A stretch of 64,000 nt of DNA from Arenibacter sp. 6A1 (GCF_012272855.1 NZ_JAAXCQ010000001.1:186001-250000), one strand, 5' to 3'. Positions 1-9,528 are shown, counted from the first letter of the stretch. Translations and numbers: made by a program. The notes: a model not told the origin generated them from the sequence alone.

Positions 1-1067
1 ATAGAGGCCAAGGTAGCTGTTACTATGATCCCCAATTGGGTTGCAAAACTTAAATCCATACCAAAAGCCTGGGCGATAAAAACTGCTGCAACTGCCTGGT
101 ATAGGCTCGTACCGTCCATATTGATAGTTGCCCCGATAGGAAGTACAAAACTTGCCACTTCTTCTTCAACCCCAAGGTGTTCTTCTACCCGTTCCATAGT
201 CACTGGCAAGGTAGCGGCGCTAGAACTAGTTGAGAAGGCCAAGAGCTGAGCAGGGGAAATCCCCTTTAAAAAGAAGGAAGGACTTCGCTTTGTAAACACC
301 CATACAAGCAGCACATATGCCGTAATCATAAGGGTCAGCCCTAGCACTACACATAAGGCATACCATGCCAAGGCCTTAAACAGATCTAAGCTGGGCGATT
401 CTACTATTAACGCTGCCAACAAGGCAAACACCCCATAAGGGGCCGCTAACATGATAAGATCGATCAGTTTTAGGATTACCTCGTTAAAACCGTCAAAGAA
501 TTTCTTAACAGGACTCGCCTGTTCTTCGGGTATCAAAATCAATCCAACGCCAAAAAAGATAGCAAAAAAGATTACCTGCAACATATTGCCATTATCGCTG
601 GCAGCGCTGAAGATATTACTGGGCACCAAATCTTCCAAAGCCTGTAAGGGTCCCGATTCCTTTTGCTTATTGGCCTGTGCAATTTTTGAATCTGCATCTC
701 CTTTATAGTTTTCAACAAGCTCGGTTCTAGTCTCTTCACTTATCGAATTCCCCGGCTTTATAAGGTTCACAAGGGTCAACCCTATAGATACCGCTATAAC
801 CGTAGTAAGAATATAGATCCCTATGGTCCTCCCCCCCATTTTAGAGAGTTTGGAAATATCCTTTAAATCGGAGACTCCTTTTATCAGTGAGCCTAGAATT
901 AATGGAACCGCAATTAACTTTAAGGAATTGATGAAGATATTACCGAATGGCTTAACCCAATCCGAAACGACCTTAGGTCCCCATTCAAATTGAATCATCA
1001 GCAGTGCAAAAAGCACACCGCCAACCATTCCCAATAAAATTCGCCAATGCAATTCCAGTTTTTTCAT
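1..1067 (-). CDS. Dicarboxylate/amino acid:cation symporter (3' end outside window)
   Basis: This is an inner-membrane secondary transporter of the DAACS (GltP/DctA/EAAT-like) family, which couples uptake of C4-dicarboxylates or acidic amino acids to Na+ or H+. The start MKKLELHWRILLG begins at 1067 and the frame runs open to base 1, giving 355 codons, so the C-terminus is missing. Visible hallmarks are the serine-rich re-entrant motif FSTSSSAATLP at about residue 280 and GATINMDGT at about residue 314, plus many hydrophobic helices. The exact substrate cannot be read from the sequence. It lies 62 bp downstream of aroC on the same strand with no hairpin terminator between them, so partial co-transcription is possible. 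Confidence 0.93.
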   Translation of the reverse strand, partial: MKKLELHWRILLGMVGGVLFALLMIQFEWGPKVVSDWVKPFGNIFINSLKLIAVPLILGSLIKGVSDLKDISKLSKMGGRTIGIYILTTVIAVSIGLTLVNLIKPGNSISEETRTELVENYKGDADSKIAQANKQKESGPLQALEDLVPSNIFSAASDNGNMLQVIFFAIFFGVGLILIPEEQASPVKKFFDGFNEVILKLIDLIMLAAPYGVFALLAALIVESPSLDLFKALAWYALCVVLGLTLMITAYVLLVWVFTKRSPSFFLKGISPAQLLAFSTSSSAATLPVTMERVEEHLGVEEEVASFVLPIGATINMDGTSLYQAVAAVFIAQAFGMDLSFATQLGIIVTATLAS

Positions 1068-1129
1068 AAAAATTATTTTTGAGCTGGTAAGATACTATTT
1101 TGCAGCACAAAGCTCCAAGAAAGCCTCTT

Positions 1130-2194
1130 TTAAAATTTAATCGTCCTATTTAACAAAGTATAATCTGCCATCACCAATGCAGCCATTGCTTCTACAATGG
1201 GCACTGCCCTTGGAACCACACATGGGTCGTGTCTTCCTTTTCCTTGAGTGGCAACTTTATTCCCTTCTTTATCTATAGTATCGTATGCTTGTATAACTGT
1301 GGCCACAGGCTTAAAGGCTACATTGAAGTAAATATCCATACCATTGCTTATACCGCCCTGTATACCTCCGCTATAGTTGGTTTTGGTAGTCCCATCGGTA
1401 TTAAACTGGTCATTATGTGCGCTACCTTTCATTTTTACCCCTTCAAAACCGCTACCATATTCAAAGCCCTTCACGGCATTTATAGACAACATGGCCTTTC
1501 CCAGTTCTGCATGGAGCTTATCGAATACAGGTTCTCCAAGACCTATTGGGACATTTTGGATCACACAGGTAATGACACCACCTATAGTATCGCCTTCTTT
1601 TTTTATTTTTTTGATATACTCCTCCATTTTGGCGGCAGTCTCTTGATCTGGACAACGTACAGGATTAGCCTCTATCAGGGAGAAATCTAATTCCGTATAA
1701 TTTTTATCCAATTGCAGTTCCCCTACTTGAGAAACAAAGGCGTTTATTTTCATATCGCCCAAAAACTGTTTCGCTATAGCACCGGCCACCACCCTACTGG
1801 CGGTTTCACGTGCCGAACTTCGTCCTCCTCCACGATAATCTCTAAAGCCATACTTCTGATCGTACACATAATCGGCATGAGAAGGTCTGTAAGAATCCTT
1901 GATATGCGAGTAATCATGTGATTTCTGATTAGTATTGTGAATAGCAAAACCAATGGGGGTCCCCGTTGTTTTCCCTTCAAAAATCCCGGAATAAAATTCT
2001 ACCGTATCGGGTTCTTTTCGCTGGGTTACAATGGCCGACTGACCTGGTTTACGTCTCTCCAAATCATTTTGAATTGCTTCTAAGTCCAAGCTAATTCCTG
2101 CCGGACATCCGTCCAACACCCCTCCTATTGCCACACCGTGCGATTCGCCAAAAGTGGTCACTTTAAAAAGGTTCCCAAAAGTATTTCCTGCCAT
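1130..2194 (-). CDS. aroC: Chorismate synthase
   Basis: The enzyme converts 5-enolpyruvylshikimate-3-phosphate to chorismate, the last step of the shikimate pathway, using reduced FMN. The 354-residue product has the expected family length. The N-terminal signature FGESHG lies at residues 15-20, [13 protein letters not shown] at roughly 123-135, and [17 protein letters not shown] near the C-terminus. The frame extends upstream to 2242, but the family normally starts at MAGNTFGN, and a promoter -7 box at 2256-2263 would leave almost no leader for the longer version. I therefore placed the start at 2194. Function is secure and the start is likely. Confidence 0.97.
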   Translation of the reverse strand: MAGNTFGNLFKVTTFGESHGVAIGGVLDGCPAGISLDLEAIQNDLERRKPGQSAIVTQRKEPDTVEFYSGIFEGKTTGTPIGFAIHNTNQKSHDYSHIKDSYRPSHADYVYDQKYGFRDYRGGGRSSARETASRVVAGAIAKQFLGDMKINAFVSQVGELQLDKNYTELDFSLIEANPVRCPDQETAAKMEEYIKKIKKEGDTIGGVITCVIQNVPIGLGEPVFDKLHAELGKAMLSINAVKGFEYGSGFEGVKMKGSAHNDQFNTDGTTKTNYSGGIQGGISNGMDIYFNVAFKPVATVIQAYDTIDKEGNKVATQGKGRHDPCVVPRAVPIVEAMAALVMADYTLLNRTIKF

Positions 2195-2255
2195 TATTGT
2201 AATTATGTTATTGGTAATATATGAGCTCACTGCCCATCTCATGCGCTAAGCGACC

Positions 2256-2285
2256 CAAAGGTAAATTTTAAAAAAGAAATACAAA
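2256..2285 (-). promoter_or_regulatory. Bacteroidota-type promoter for aroC
   Basis: On the minus strand TTTG is followed after 18 bases by TACCTTTG. This matches the Bacteroidota -33 TTTG / -7 TAnnTTTG consensus. A start site near 2249 would give a leader of about 55 nt before the chosen aroC start. Confidence 0.65.
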
Positions 2286-2425
2286 AATTAAGCCTTTCTT
2301 ATTGTACCTAAAATTTATAAATGACACAAATTAATGGAAACTTAACGTATTCCTGTTTTTAACTTATCACTGCCTTCACCTTCACTTTACACAGAACTCC
2401 TTAGTTTGTGTAAATACTTCTACTA

Positions 2426-3340
2426 TTGAAAAAGAGACAGATAGAATTAGCGGTCATTTCAGATGTTCACCTAGGCACTTATGGTTGCCATGCCGACGAA
2501 TTATTAACCTATTTAAGCAGTATAAACCCTAAGACATTAATCCTAAACGGGGATATCATAGATATGTGGCAGTTTAGCAAACATTACTTCCCGGCCTCCC
2601 ATTTAAGGGTTTTAAGAAAAATTATAGGCATGGCCGCCAATGGCACCGAGGTGTACTATATCACCGGGAACCACGATGAAATGATGCGTAAGTTTAGCGG
2701 CGCCTCTTTGGGCAATATACACATCAGGGACAAGTTAATTTTGGATCTTGACGGAAAAAAGGCATGGTTTTTTCACGGTGACGTATTTGATATTTCTATT
2801 CAAAATGCGAAATGGTTGGCAAAAATAGGTGCCTATGGATACGATATGCTTATTGTTCTAAACAAACTAATCAATTGGGGCCTTCTTAAAATGGGTAAAG
2901 AGAAATACTCCTTGTCCAAAAAAATAAAGAACAACGTAAAAGGAGCCGTGAAATTTGTCAAGAATTTTGAGGATACCGCTAAGGAACTGGCCATAGCCAA
3001 TGAGCACGACTATGTTGTTTGTGGTCATATTCACCATCCGAAAAAGGAAATATTCGAAAATGAAAAAGGCAGATGTACTTATTTAAATTCTGGCGATTGG
3101 GTAGAAAACCTGACGGCCTTGGAATACACCTTTAAGCGCTGGAAAATATACCGCTACAACGCCGACAAACTATCGCCTTTCTTTGTAGACGAAGCATTAA
3201 AGGCCATGGATATTCACGAATTGATCGCTACTATTACCACCAATATCCCCAAGGACAAAAAAAACAAGAAAGCAAAGAAAGTAAAGAAGGCAGCTAAAAA
3301 AGAAAAAAAAGGCTCTCAGAACGGCAATGCCGCACTGTAG
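2426..3340 (+). CDS. UDP-2,3-diacylglucosamine diphosphatase-like metallophosphatase
   Basis: This is a calcineurin-like metallophosphoesterase of the LpxH-related group, which in lipid A synthesis cleaves UDP-2,3-diacylglucosamine. Metal-ligand motifs are all present: DVH at residues 13-15, NGDIID at 41-46, GNHDE at 81-85, FHGD near 117 and GHIHHPK near 200. The 304-residue protein ends in a lysine/alanine-rich tail of about 35 residues that has no counterpart in the catalytic domain. Translation appears to start at TTG (2426), because the first beta strand begins directly after it and no in-frame ATG fits. Assignment to LpxH rather than a general LpxH-like phosphatase is inferred. The last codons carry a terminator for the opposing gene. 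Confidence 0.85.
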   Translation: MKKRQIELAVISDVHLGTYGCHADELLTYLSSINPKTLILNGDIIDMWQFSKHYFPASHLRVLRKIIGMAANGTEVYYITGNHDEMMRKFSGASLGNIHIRDKLILDLDGKKAWFFHGDVFDISIQNAKWLAKIGAYGYDMLIVLNKLINWGLLKMGKEKYSLSKKIKNNVKGAVKFVKNFEDTAKELAIANEHDYVVCGHIHHPKKEIFENEKGRCTYLNSGDWVENLTALEYTFKRWKIYRYNADKLSPFFVDEALKAMDIHELIATITTNIPKDKKNKKAKKVKKAAKKEKKGSQNGNAAL

Positions 3341-3347
3341 AGCCTTT
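3303..3347 (-). terminator. Intrinsic terminator embedded in the convergent gene's 3' end
   Basis: The arms AAAGGCTCT (3308-3316) and AGAGCCTTT (3339-3347) enclose an inner CGGCA/TGCCG stem. Read on the minus strand the hairpin is followed by eight T residues (3303-3310). It would terminate the oxidoreductase gene that ends at 3363, although it lies inside the coding end of the plus-strand phosphatase. Confidence 0.75.
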
Positions 3348-3362
3348 ACAGATGTATATTTA

Positions 3363-6272
3363 TTACAGTAAAGCTTCCTTAAATATAGATATAGGATGCT
3401 TTGCTTTTCTTTCTGTACCATCATAAATTTGATGCCTACAGCTAGTACCGTTTGCGGCGATAATTACATCGGAGGACGTTTTGCGTACCGCAGGGAACAA
3501 TTTCAGCTCTCCTACCTGCATACTTATCTCGTAATGTTCCTTTTCGTACCCAAACGACCCTGCCATACCACAGCATCCAGAGTTGATTATGGACACTTCA
3601 TAATTCTTGGGTGCGTTTAATATATCAAAAGTCACCTTCTGATTGGAAATAGATTTTTGATGGCAGTGATTATGAATTTTCACGGTTTTCTTTTCCGCAG
3701 TAAACAAGTCTGCCGTCAACACCCCATTGGCAATTTCTTTGGCCAAAAACTCTTCTATCAAAAAAGAATTATTTGCAATGGCTTCCATCTCTTTTTTATC
3801 AAATCCAAAGCGCTTGTATTCATCTCTAAAAGTAAGGACCGCAGAAGGCTCTAGTCCTAATACAGGCAAGCCTTTTTCAGAAAACTCCCGTAGCTTCTCC
3901 ATATTTTTCACGGCCAATTTTTTGGCTTGTTTTAAAAAACCTTTGGAGATATAGGTACGTCCGCTTTCGGCATAAAAAAGCGTTACCTCGTACCCTAAAC
4001 GCCCCAACACCTCAATAGCATCGCGCCCCAACTCTACATCTAAATAGTTTGTAAACTCATCTATATACAACACTACCTTGGAGAGGGATACATTATTCTG
4101 ATTTTTAACAGTTTTAAGATGACTGTCAAAATCAAAGCTTGAGACTTTAGGCAAGCTTCTTTGCGGGGCTACCCCTACCGATTTTTTAAGCAGACCGCCT
4201 AATAGTTTTGATTCATACACGCTATTGGTAAGTCCGGCCACCTTACTCCCTAATTTATTTAAAGCTGTGTTGTAAGCAAATAGTTTTGCCCTTAAAGGGT
4301 AGCCGTTTTCTTCTTGGTACTGATAGAGAAATTCAGCTTTTAAGGTAGCGATATCCACATTACTGGGACATTCACTAGAACATGCTTTACAGCTTAAACA
4401 CAGGTCAAAAACTTCTTTGAGCTCTTTGTTGTCGAACCGATTCGTTTTTTCGGTACTCGTTAAAAACTCACGCAAGGTATTAGCCCTTCCTCTGGTAGTA
4501 TCCTTTTCGTTTTTTGTAGCGTGATAACTAGGACACATAGCCCCGGACATATGATGGGTCTTTCTGCAATCGCCACTTCCGTTACATTTTTCGGCGGCTT
4601 TTAAAATACCTTCGCTATCCGAAAAATCGAGCAATGTTTCTATTTCCGGTTCTTTTCTATCAACTTCGTACCGCAAGGACTCGTCCATGGGGTAAGCCTC
4701 TACAATTTTACCTGGGTTAAAAATATTAGTAGGGTCAAAATAGGTTTTAACCCTTTTTAGCAGCTCGTAGTTTTTATCGCCTATCATTAAAGGTATAAAC
4801 TCTGCTCTTACAATCCCATCACCATGTTCCCCACTAAAAGAGCCGTTGTATTTTTTGGTAAGCTTGGCAACATCTGTTGTAATAGCCCTAAACAAGGCTA
4901 CATCCTCGGATTTTTTCAGGTTTAGGATAGGCCTTAAATGTAATTCTCCCGCACCGGCATGAGCGTAATAAACAGCTTCTTGCTCATAATCCTTCATGAT
5001 CTGGGAAAATTCACCGATAAAATCTTTTAAATCTTCTAGAGCAACGGCAGTATCTTCAATACAGGCAACGGCCTTACGGTCGCCAACAATATTCCCTAAC
5101 AGCCCTAGGCCTGCTTTTCTTAGTTCTATCGCCTTGTTAATATCTCCCCCTTTTAAAACAGGACTAGCATAGCTTAGCCCAGAAGCCATTATAGTTTGTA
5201 AAAGCTGCTCCAACTGTAGTTCTAAATCTTCTTCGGTATTCGATTTCACCTCTAACATCAACAATGCTGCCGGATCGCCCTCTACGAAGAATCGGTTTTC
5301 CAATTGGGTCCGGTTATTTTTGGTACAATCCAAAATCACCTTATCCATCATTTCACAGGTATGCAGGGTGTTAACCATCAAGGGCGCCACATCGCTTAAA
5401 CAATCCTCCAAAGTTTTATAGTGGGTAACCACCATTGCGGACAAACTAGGCGGAATATCATCGAGCTGCAGAACAATTTCCGTAGTAAACGCCAAGGTCC
5501 CTTCACTTCCACTTAATAACTTACACAGGTTTATACCTTCGTCCTCTTGCCCAAACACATTGTTTTTAAGAAGTTCATCAACGGCATACCCAGTATTCCG
5601 CCTATGGATTTCAGGCTTGGGAAACTCCCTAATAATCTCTTCTTTTATTTCATTGTTAGACAACTCCCTATGAAGGTTATTGTAAATTTCCCCTTCAAGA
5701 TTCTCAAGGGACATTTTTCCCAAAAATTCATTTAGGGACAGGGTTTTAAATTCGGCCCTACTCCCATCGGATAGATAAGTTTTTAAAGACACTACCTTGT
5801 CTCGGGTAACACCGTACTGAATAGAGGTAGTCCCAGAAGAATTATTCCCTACCATTCCGCCTATCATACAGCGGTTAGAAGTAGAGGTATTAGGTCCAAA
5901 AAACAAGTTATAAGGTGCTAAAAACAAATTCAGCTCATCGCGAATAACACCTGGTTGTACAGTGACTTGTTTTTTATCGGTATCAACGGAGATTATTTTG
6001 GTAAAATACTTGGAAACATCTACCACAATTCCATCTCCCACACACTGACCAGCCAAGGAAGTTCCTGCGGTTCTTGGAATTATTCCAATGTTGTTTTCTT
6101 TTGCAAAAAGAATTATTTCTTCAATATCCTTATCAACTTTTGGATAGGCTACGGCCATGGGTAGTTTTCTGTACACAGAAGCATCGGTCGCATATAATGT
6201 AGTTGTTAATTTATCTACAAACAACTCCCCTTCCAATCGTTCTTTTAATTTATTTAGCATATTTTTATCCAC
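3363..6272 (-). CDS. FAD-linked oxidase / Fe-S oxidoreductase (YdiJ / D-2-hydroxyacid dehydrogenase type)
   Basis: The product is a 969-residue three-part flavoprotein. An N-terminal FAD-binding type 4 domain (about residues 35-220, with PRTAGTSLAGQCVGDGIVVD) is followed by an FAD-oxidase C-terminal domain with SGEHGDGIVR near 480. Next come two ferredoxin-like clusters, CNGSGDCRK...MCPS and CLSCKACSSECPSNVDIA, and a C-terminal CCG-type cysteine-rich domain (HNHCHQKS and NSGCCGMAGSFGYE). E. coli YdiJ and related respiratory D-lactate or D-2-hydroxyglutarate dehydrogenases share this fusion. The substrate cannot be decided from the sequence. The gene stands alone, converging on the phosphatase gene. 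Confidence 0.9.
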   Translation of the reverse strand: MDKNMLNKLKERLEGELFVDKLTTTLYATDASVYRKLPMAVAYPKVDKDIEEIILFAKENNIGIIPRTAGTSLAGQCVGDGIVVDVSKYFTKIISVDTDKKQVTVQPGVIRDELNLFLAPYNLFFGPNTSTSNRCMIGGMVGNNSSGTTSIQYGVTRDKVVSLKTYLSDGSRAEFKTLSLNEFLGKMSLENLEGEIYNNLHRELSNNEIKEEIIREFPKPEIHRRNTGYAVDELLKNNVFGQEDEGINLCKLLSGSEGTLAFTTEIVLQLDDIPPSLSAMVVTHYKTLEDCLSDVAPLMVNTLHTCEMMDKVILDCTKNNRTQLENRFFVEGDPAALLMLEVKSNTEEDLELQLEQLLQTIMASGLSYASPVLKGGDINKAIELRKAGLGLLGNIVGDRKAVACIEDTAVALEDLKDFIGEFSQIMKDYEQEAVYYAHAGAGELHLRPILNLKKSEDVALFRAITTDVAKLTKKYNGSFSGEHGDGIVRAEFIPLMIGDKNYELLKRVKTYFDPTNIFNPGKIVEAYPMDESLRYEVDRKEPEIETLLDFSDSEGILKAAEKCNGSGDCRKTHHMSGAMCPSYHATKNEKDTTRGRANTLREFLTSTEKTNRFDNKELKEVFDLCLSCKACSSECPSNVDIATLKAEFLYQYQEENGYPLRAKLFAYNTALNKLGSKVAGLTNSVYESKLLGGLLKKSVGVAPQRSLPKVSSFDFDSHLKTVKNQNNVSLSKVVLYIDEFTNYLDVELGRDAIEVLGRLGYEVTLFYAESGRTYISKGFLKQAKKLAVKNMEKLREFSEKGLPVLGLEPSAVLTFRDEYKRFGFDKKEMEAIANNSFLIEEFLAKEIANGVLTADLFTAEKKTVKIHNHCHQKSISNQKVTFDILNAPKNYEVSIINSGCCGMAGSFGYEKEHYEISMQVGELKLFPAVRKTSSDVIIAANGTSCRHQIYDGTERKAKHPISIFKEALL

Positions 6273-6368
6273 CTAAAACAATTAGGCCACTAAATTAAGT
6301 TTTTATTGTTTTAACGAAACCATGAAGTTTCCTTTTTTAAATAATTAATAAATAGAACCCCTTATGTT

Positions 6369-6881
6369 ATGAAAATCCTGAAATTATTTGCTTTATTGCT
6401 GTGTTGTTCTTGGTATTCTGGAAATGCCCAAGAAATTTCCGACCATGCGCTTGGATTGCGTCTGGGAGATAGCGATGGTTTTGGAGCTGAGATTTCCTAT
6501 CAAAAATCGCTCTTTGAATTCAACCGTTTAGAGGCCAATTTAGGGTGGCGCGATAGTCGTTATTTTGATGCCTTTAAGGTTTCGGCCCTCTACCAATGGA
6601 TTTTCCCGATAGAAAACAACTTTAACTGGTACTATGGTGCTGGTGCAGGTCTGGGCAATGTTGACTTTGCTCCTGTCCCCGGCAGCGAACCCGGTAATAC
6701 AAGGACACCAGACGGCGGTCTGTTTGTTTTTGCAGCAGGAGATATTGGGGTCGAATATTCATTTGACATCCCTTTATTGCTTTCTATAGATTTTAGACCG
6801 GAAATTGGATTGGTAGGATATAAAAACTTCTCCGACAATTTTGATTTCGATATCGCCTTGGGGATCCGCTATAAGTTTTAA
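6369..6881 (+). CDS. Small secreted outer-membrane beta-barrel-like protein, function unknown
   Basis: The 170-residue product has a cleavable signal peptide ending near YSGNAQ (residue about 21). The rest alternates short hydrophobic, aromatic-rich strands with glycine/aspartate turns and ends in an aromatic residue (GIRYKF), as small Bacteroidota outer-membrane barrels do. No enzymatic motif was seen. It is followed 103 bp later by a thioredoxin-like lipoprotein gene that has its own promoter box, so the two are probably transcribed separately. A name beyond a porin-like or OmpW-like fold would be a guess. Confidence 0.72.
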   Translation: MKILKLFALLLCCSWYSGNAQEISDHALGLRLGDSDGFGAEISYQKSLFEFNRLEANLGWRDSRYFDAFKVSALYQWIFPIENNFNWYYGAGAGLGNVDFAPVPGSEPGNTRTPDGGLFVFAAGDIGVEYSFDIPLLLSIDFRPEIGLVGYKNFSDNFDFDIALGIRYKF

Positions 6882-6956
6882 TAAATTCTGCCAGTTGCGC
6901 AGTAACTCAGAAGCCATTCCCGGTAGAACCTTATTTTTTTATTTAACATATATAAG

Positions 6957-6964
6957 TACATTTG
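6957..6964 (+). promoter_or_regulatory. -7 promoter box (TACATTTG)
   Basis: TACATTTG matches TAnnTTTG and lies 20 bp upstream of the thioredoxin-like start codon at 6985. No convincing TTTG was seen at -33. Confidence 0.5.
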
Positions 6965-6984
6965 CACAATTTAAAAAATTAAAA

Positions 6985-8115
6985 ATGAAAAAAATTATAT
7001 TATCCCTTGCTGTTATTGTTGGAATAGTAGCCTGCGACAACAAACCAGAAGGATTTGTTATTAACGGAACGCTATCTGGCAATGTAGAGGATGGAACAAA
7101 AGTTTTTATTCGTAAGATCAATGAAAACAATCAGCCGTACGATATAGATACCACCATGGTCCAAAATGGAAAGTTTAGCATAAGCGGACCTGTAGATGCG
7201 CCAGATCTAGTATACCTTTTTGTAGGAGATATCCAAGGATACAGCCCTATCGTTATTGAAAAAGGCACCATTGAATTTACTGCCCAAAAAGACAGTTTAA
7301 ATTTTGCCAAAATAGAAGGAACTCCACAAAACAAAATATTCGAGAAGTATATTAAACATTCTCGTGAGTTATCGGACAAGGCCATGTCTATCCAAGGCGA
7401 TTTGCAAAAAGCTACCATGGAAGGCAAAGAGGCTACCGTAAATTCTTTGCGTGATGAGTTTGCAGAATTACAGGAAGAATACAAAAACTTTGAGCTTAAT
7501 TTTATCAAGGAAAACCCTGAAGGTCTTATTACCGCTTTGTTAATAGACAAAGGTGTGAACACTAAAATAATAACCACTGAAGAAGCTCAGCAAATGTACG
7601 ATGCTTTAACTGCCGAAATAAAGGCAACCGAAGCAGCTAAGAAAATTCAAAAAAGCCTTGATATTGTCAGGGACCGTGAAGCTAAAGGAAAAAGCACTGA
7701 AATTGGTGCAGTAGCCCCAGATTTTTCAGGACCAACACCAGATGGTGGAGAGTTGTCTTTAAAAGAGGCTATGGGGAAAGTTACCATCATAGATTTCTGG
7801 GCAGCTTGGTGCAAGCCGTGTAGAGTAGAAAACCCGAATGTGGTAAATATCTACAACAAATACCACAGTAAAGGTCTAAATATTATTGGTGTTTCTTTAG
7901 ACAGAAAGGCCGAGGATTGGAAAAAAGCCATTGCTGATGACAAACTTACTTGGAACCATATTTCCAGCTTGGACTATTTTGATGATGCCATCGCTCGCCT
8001 ATATAATATTGACGCAATTCCTGCGACCTTTATCTTGGACGAAAACGGTGTTATTATAGCAAAAAACCTAAGAGGACCTGCATTAGAGGCTAAAATAGCC
8101 GAGCTTTTACAGTAA
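6985..8115 (+). CDS. TlpA-family thiol-disulfide oxidoreductase lipoprotein
   Basis: This is a periplasmic, lipid-anchored thioredoxin-fold protein of 376 residues. The start MKKIILSLAVIVGIVACDN gives a lipobox with cysteine at residue 15. A frame extension to 6841 is ignored because it precedes the promoter box. Residues about 20-110 resemble the DUF4369 beta domain common in front of Bacteroidota TlpA proteins, then comes a helical linker (about 120-230). The AhpC/TSA-thioredoxin domain carries WAAWCKPCR near residues 271-279, with a redox-active CxxC, and a cis-proline region AIPATFILD near 350. Its role is probably disulfide reduction in the envelope. The client proteins are unknown. Confidence 0.9.
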   Translation: MKKIILSLAVIVGIVACDNKPEGFVINGTLSGNVEDGTKVFIRKINENNQPYDIDTTMVQNGKFSISGPVDAPDLVYLFVGDIQGYSPIVIEKGTIEFTAQKDSLNFAKIEGTPQNKIFEKYIKHSRELSDKAMSIQGDLQKATMEGKEATVNSLRDEFAELQEEYKNFELNFIKENPEGLITALLIDKGVNTKIITTEEAQQMYDALTAEIKATEAAKKIQKSLDIVRDREAKGKSTEIGAVAPDFSGPTPDGGELSLKEAMGKVTIIDFWAAWCKPCRVENPNVVNIYNKYHSKGLNIIGVSLDRKAEDWKKAIADDKLTWNHISSLDYFDDAIARLYNIDAIPATFILDENGVIIAKNLRGPALEAKIAELLQ

Positions 8116-8144
8116 AAAAAACTGTTCCTAATTATTCCTAAGAA

Positions 8145-8179
8145 GGCTCATAACCATTTTGTTATGAGTCTTTTTTTTT
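8145..8179 (+). terminator. Intrinsic terminator after the TlpA-like gene
   Basis: GGCTCATAAC (8145-8154) pairs with GTTATGAGTC (8161-8170) around a six-base loop, with one G-T pair. A run of nine T residues follows (8171-8179). Confidence 0.9.
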
Positions 8180-8376
8180 GCATTTATTTTTATAAAAAAG
8201 ACCATTCCCCGCACCCCTTTTACGATGCAACAACCTATAGATCCCCTACGATATTACTAAAACAGCCCCTAAAAAAGACACCCTATTAATACCGCTCAGC
8301 AGATGAATTTAAAAACTATGAGAAGCGGTCGCTGTTATTCTAAATACCTTATGGCCCATGATAAGAACAATAATTT

Positions 8377-8453
8377 GGGCGTTCCCCTAACGGGGCGGGC
8401 TCTTCGCTATATCCCTTGCCCTGCTGCAGGGATGCCGCTGCGATCCCTAACGC
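8377..8453 (+). repeat. Dispersed structured intergenic element, copy A
   Basis: This 77-bp copy shares the blocks CGCTATATC, GATGCCGCTGCGATCCC and TAACGC with two other copies (34020-34111 and 51822-51901). An outer stem GCGTT/AACGC closes it, with inner hairpins CCCC/GGGG and CCCTG/CAGGG. In this strand orientation it lies downstream of the TlpA-like gene, like the other copies relative to their upstream genes. It may correspond to a known flavobacterial RNA motif (for example Flavo-1 in Rfam), which I could not check. Confidence 0.7.
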
Positions 8454-8835
8454 AAAAATAATACAACAGTAAACCGTATATTTTTAATGCTTAAAGCATC
8501 GTTTTCTTAAGTTTTACTACCAAGAACCTAATCCCTAGGAATCTACCTAAAAACATATATAGTAAAAAGGGAAAAATTCATCACAATGGGCCTTCTAGAC
8601 ACTGATAGCTATACTTTATTTTTTACTGGTGTAAGAAACTATCAAAAGCACTGGTAATACTGCCTCAGGAAAACCTATCTTAATTTCTTTTTTGTAAGTA
8701 AGAATAATACTATATAATTTCCTATATTGTAACATAGATACAGTTTTCTAGCAAGAAAAGACACAATGTCAGCCGTTGAATGTATTTAATTGACAAAAGA
8801 CTTCTACCTAAATTTCAATTTAAAATCGAACTTTA

Positions 8836-9528
8836 ATGAGAACAACACTTTTGAGTCTATTCATTTTATGCTCCCTGACAGCTTGTAAAACAAGTAATGA
8901 CCAGCGTATCCGATCTGAATCTAGCACAATTCGCGAGGTTGTAAAGGCAGATGTCAATACTTCCTCTGATCCGTCTAAGAATCAATCTGTTTTATCGTCT
9001 GTAGCTCTTCATGACAATGACAGTGAGGTAAGGAAGTTCGCCGTAGAGAAACTCAGTTTACAATCAACCTTATCGAGCGTAGCCCTTCATGACGAAGACA
9101 GTGAAGTAAGGAAAATGGCCGTAAAGAAAATCAGCTCACAATCTACCTTATCAAGTGTAGCACTTCATGATAAAGACAGTGAAGTAAGGAAGTTGGCCGT
9201 AGAAAAACTTAGCATTCAATCGACGCTGTCCTCCGTAGCCCTTCATGACAATGACATTGAGGTCAGGAAGTTGGCCGTAAAAAAACTCAGTCTACAATCT
9301 ACCTTATCGAGCGTAGCCCTTCATGACGAAGACAGCGGAGTAAGGAAGCTGGCCGTGGAAAAACTTAGCATTCAATCATCGCTGTCCTCCGTAGCCCTTC
9401 ATGATGAAGACTGTGGAGTAAGGAAGCTGGCCGTGGAAAAACTTACCATTCAATCGACGCTGTCTTCCGTAGCACTACATGACAAGGACAGCGAGATAAG
9501 AAAATTGGCTTTGCAACGGTTGAATTAG
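8836..9528 (+). CDS. HEAT-like tandem-repeat lipoprotein
   Basis: The 230-residue product is a probable lipoprotein (lipobox LTAC, cysteine at about residue 17) made almost entirely of seven copies of a 26-residue unit. The unit consensus is VALHDxDSEVRKLAVEKL followed by S-[IL]-QSTLSS. The alternating helix pattern with D-x-EVRKLAVEKL is typical of HEAT/PBS-lyase-like repeats, which usually form protein-binding superhelices. The repeat is equally clear in the DNA as a 78-bp period starting at 9001. The last unit is cut at LQRLN by the stop. No catalytic motif is present, and the partner is unknown. Confidence 0.8.
   Translation: MRTTLLSLFILCSLTACKTSNDQRIRSESSTIREVVKADVNTSSDPSKNQSVLSSVALHDNDSEVRKFAVEKLSLQSTLSSVALHDEDSEVRKMAVKKISSQSTLSSVALHDKDSEVRKLAVEKLSIQSTLSSVALHDNDIEVRKLAVKKLSLQSTLSSVALHDEDSGVRKLAVEKLSIQSSLSSVALHDEDCGVRKLAVEKLTIQSTLSSVALHDKDSEIRKLALQRLN
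9001..9525 (+). repeat. 78-bp tandem repeat array inside the HEAT-like gene
   Basis: Seven units begin with a GTAGC(T/C/A)CTTCATGA-like block; the first two start at 9001 and 9079, 78 bases apart. The variable residue in HD[N/E/K]D runs N, E, K, N, E, E, K along the array. This suggests that a block of about three units was itself duplicated. Confidence 0.85.

Larger units (their letters stand above)
8116..8835. other. Gene-free stretch with one terminator and one structured repeat
   Basis: About 720 bp without a convincing reading frame. It contains the terminator at 8145-8179 and one copy of the dispersed structured element (8377-8453). The remainder is AT-rich with no recognisable tRNA, promoter consensus or gene remnant. 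Confidence 0.6.

Noticed and set aside
25-708. Short plus-strand frames over the symporter
   Set aside because: Antisense shadows of the DAACS symporter, which has intact motifs on the minus strand.
1229-1690. 153-residue plus-strand frame inside aroC
   Set aside because: Antisense to a well-conserved enzyme and without recognisable domains.
9001-9525. Regular 78-bp repeats as a CRISPR array
   Set aside because: Units are contiguous without unique spacers and encode a continuous repeat protein.
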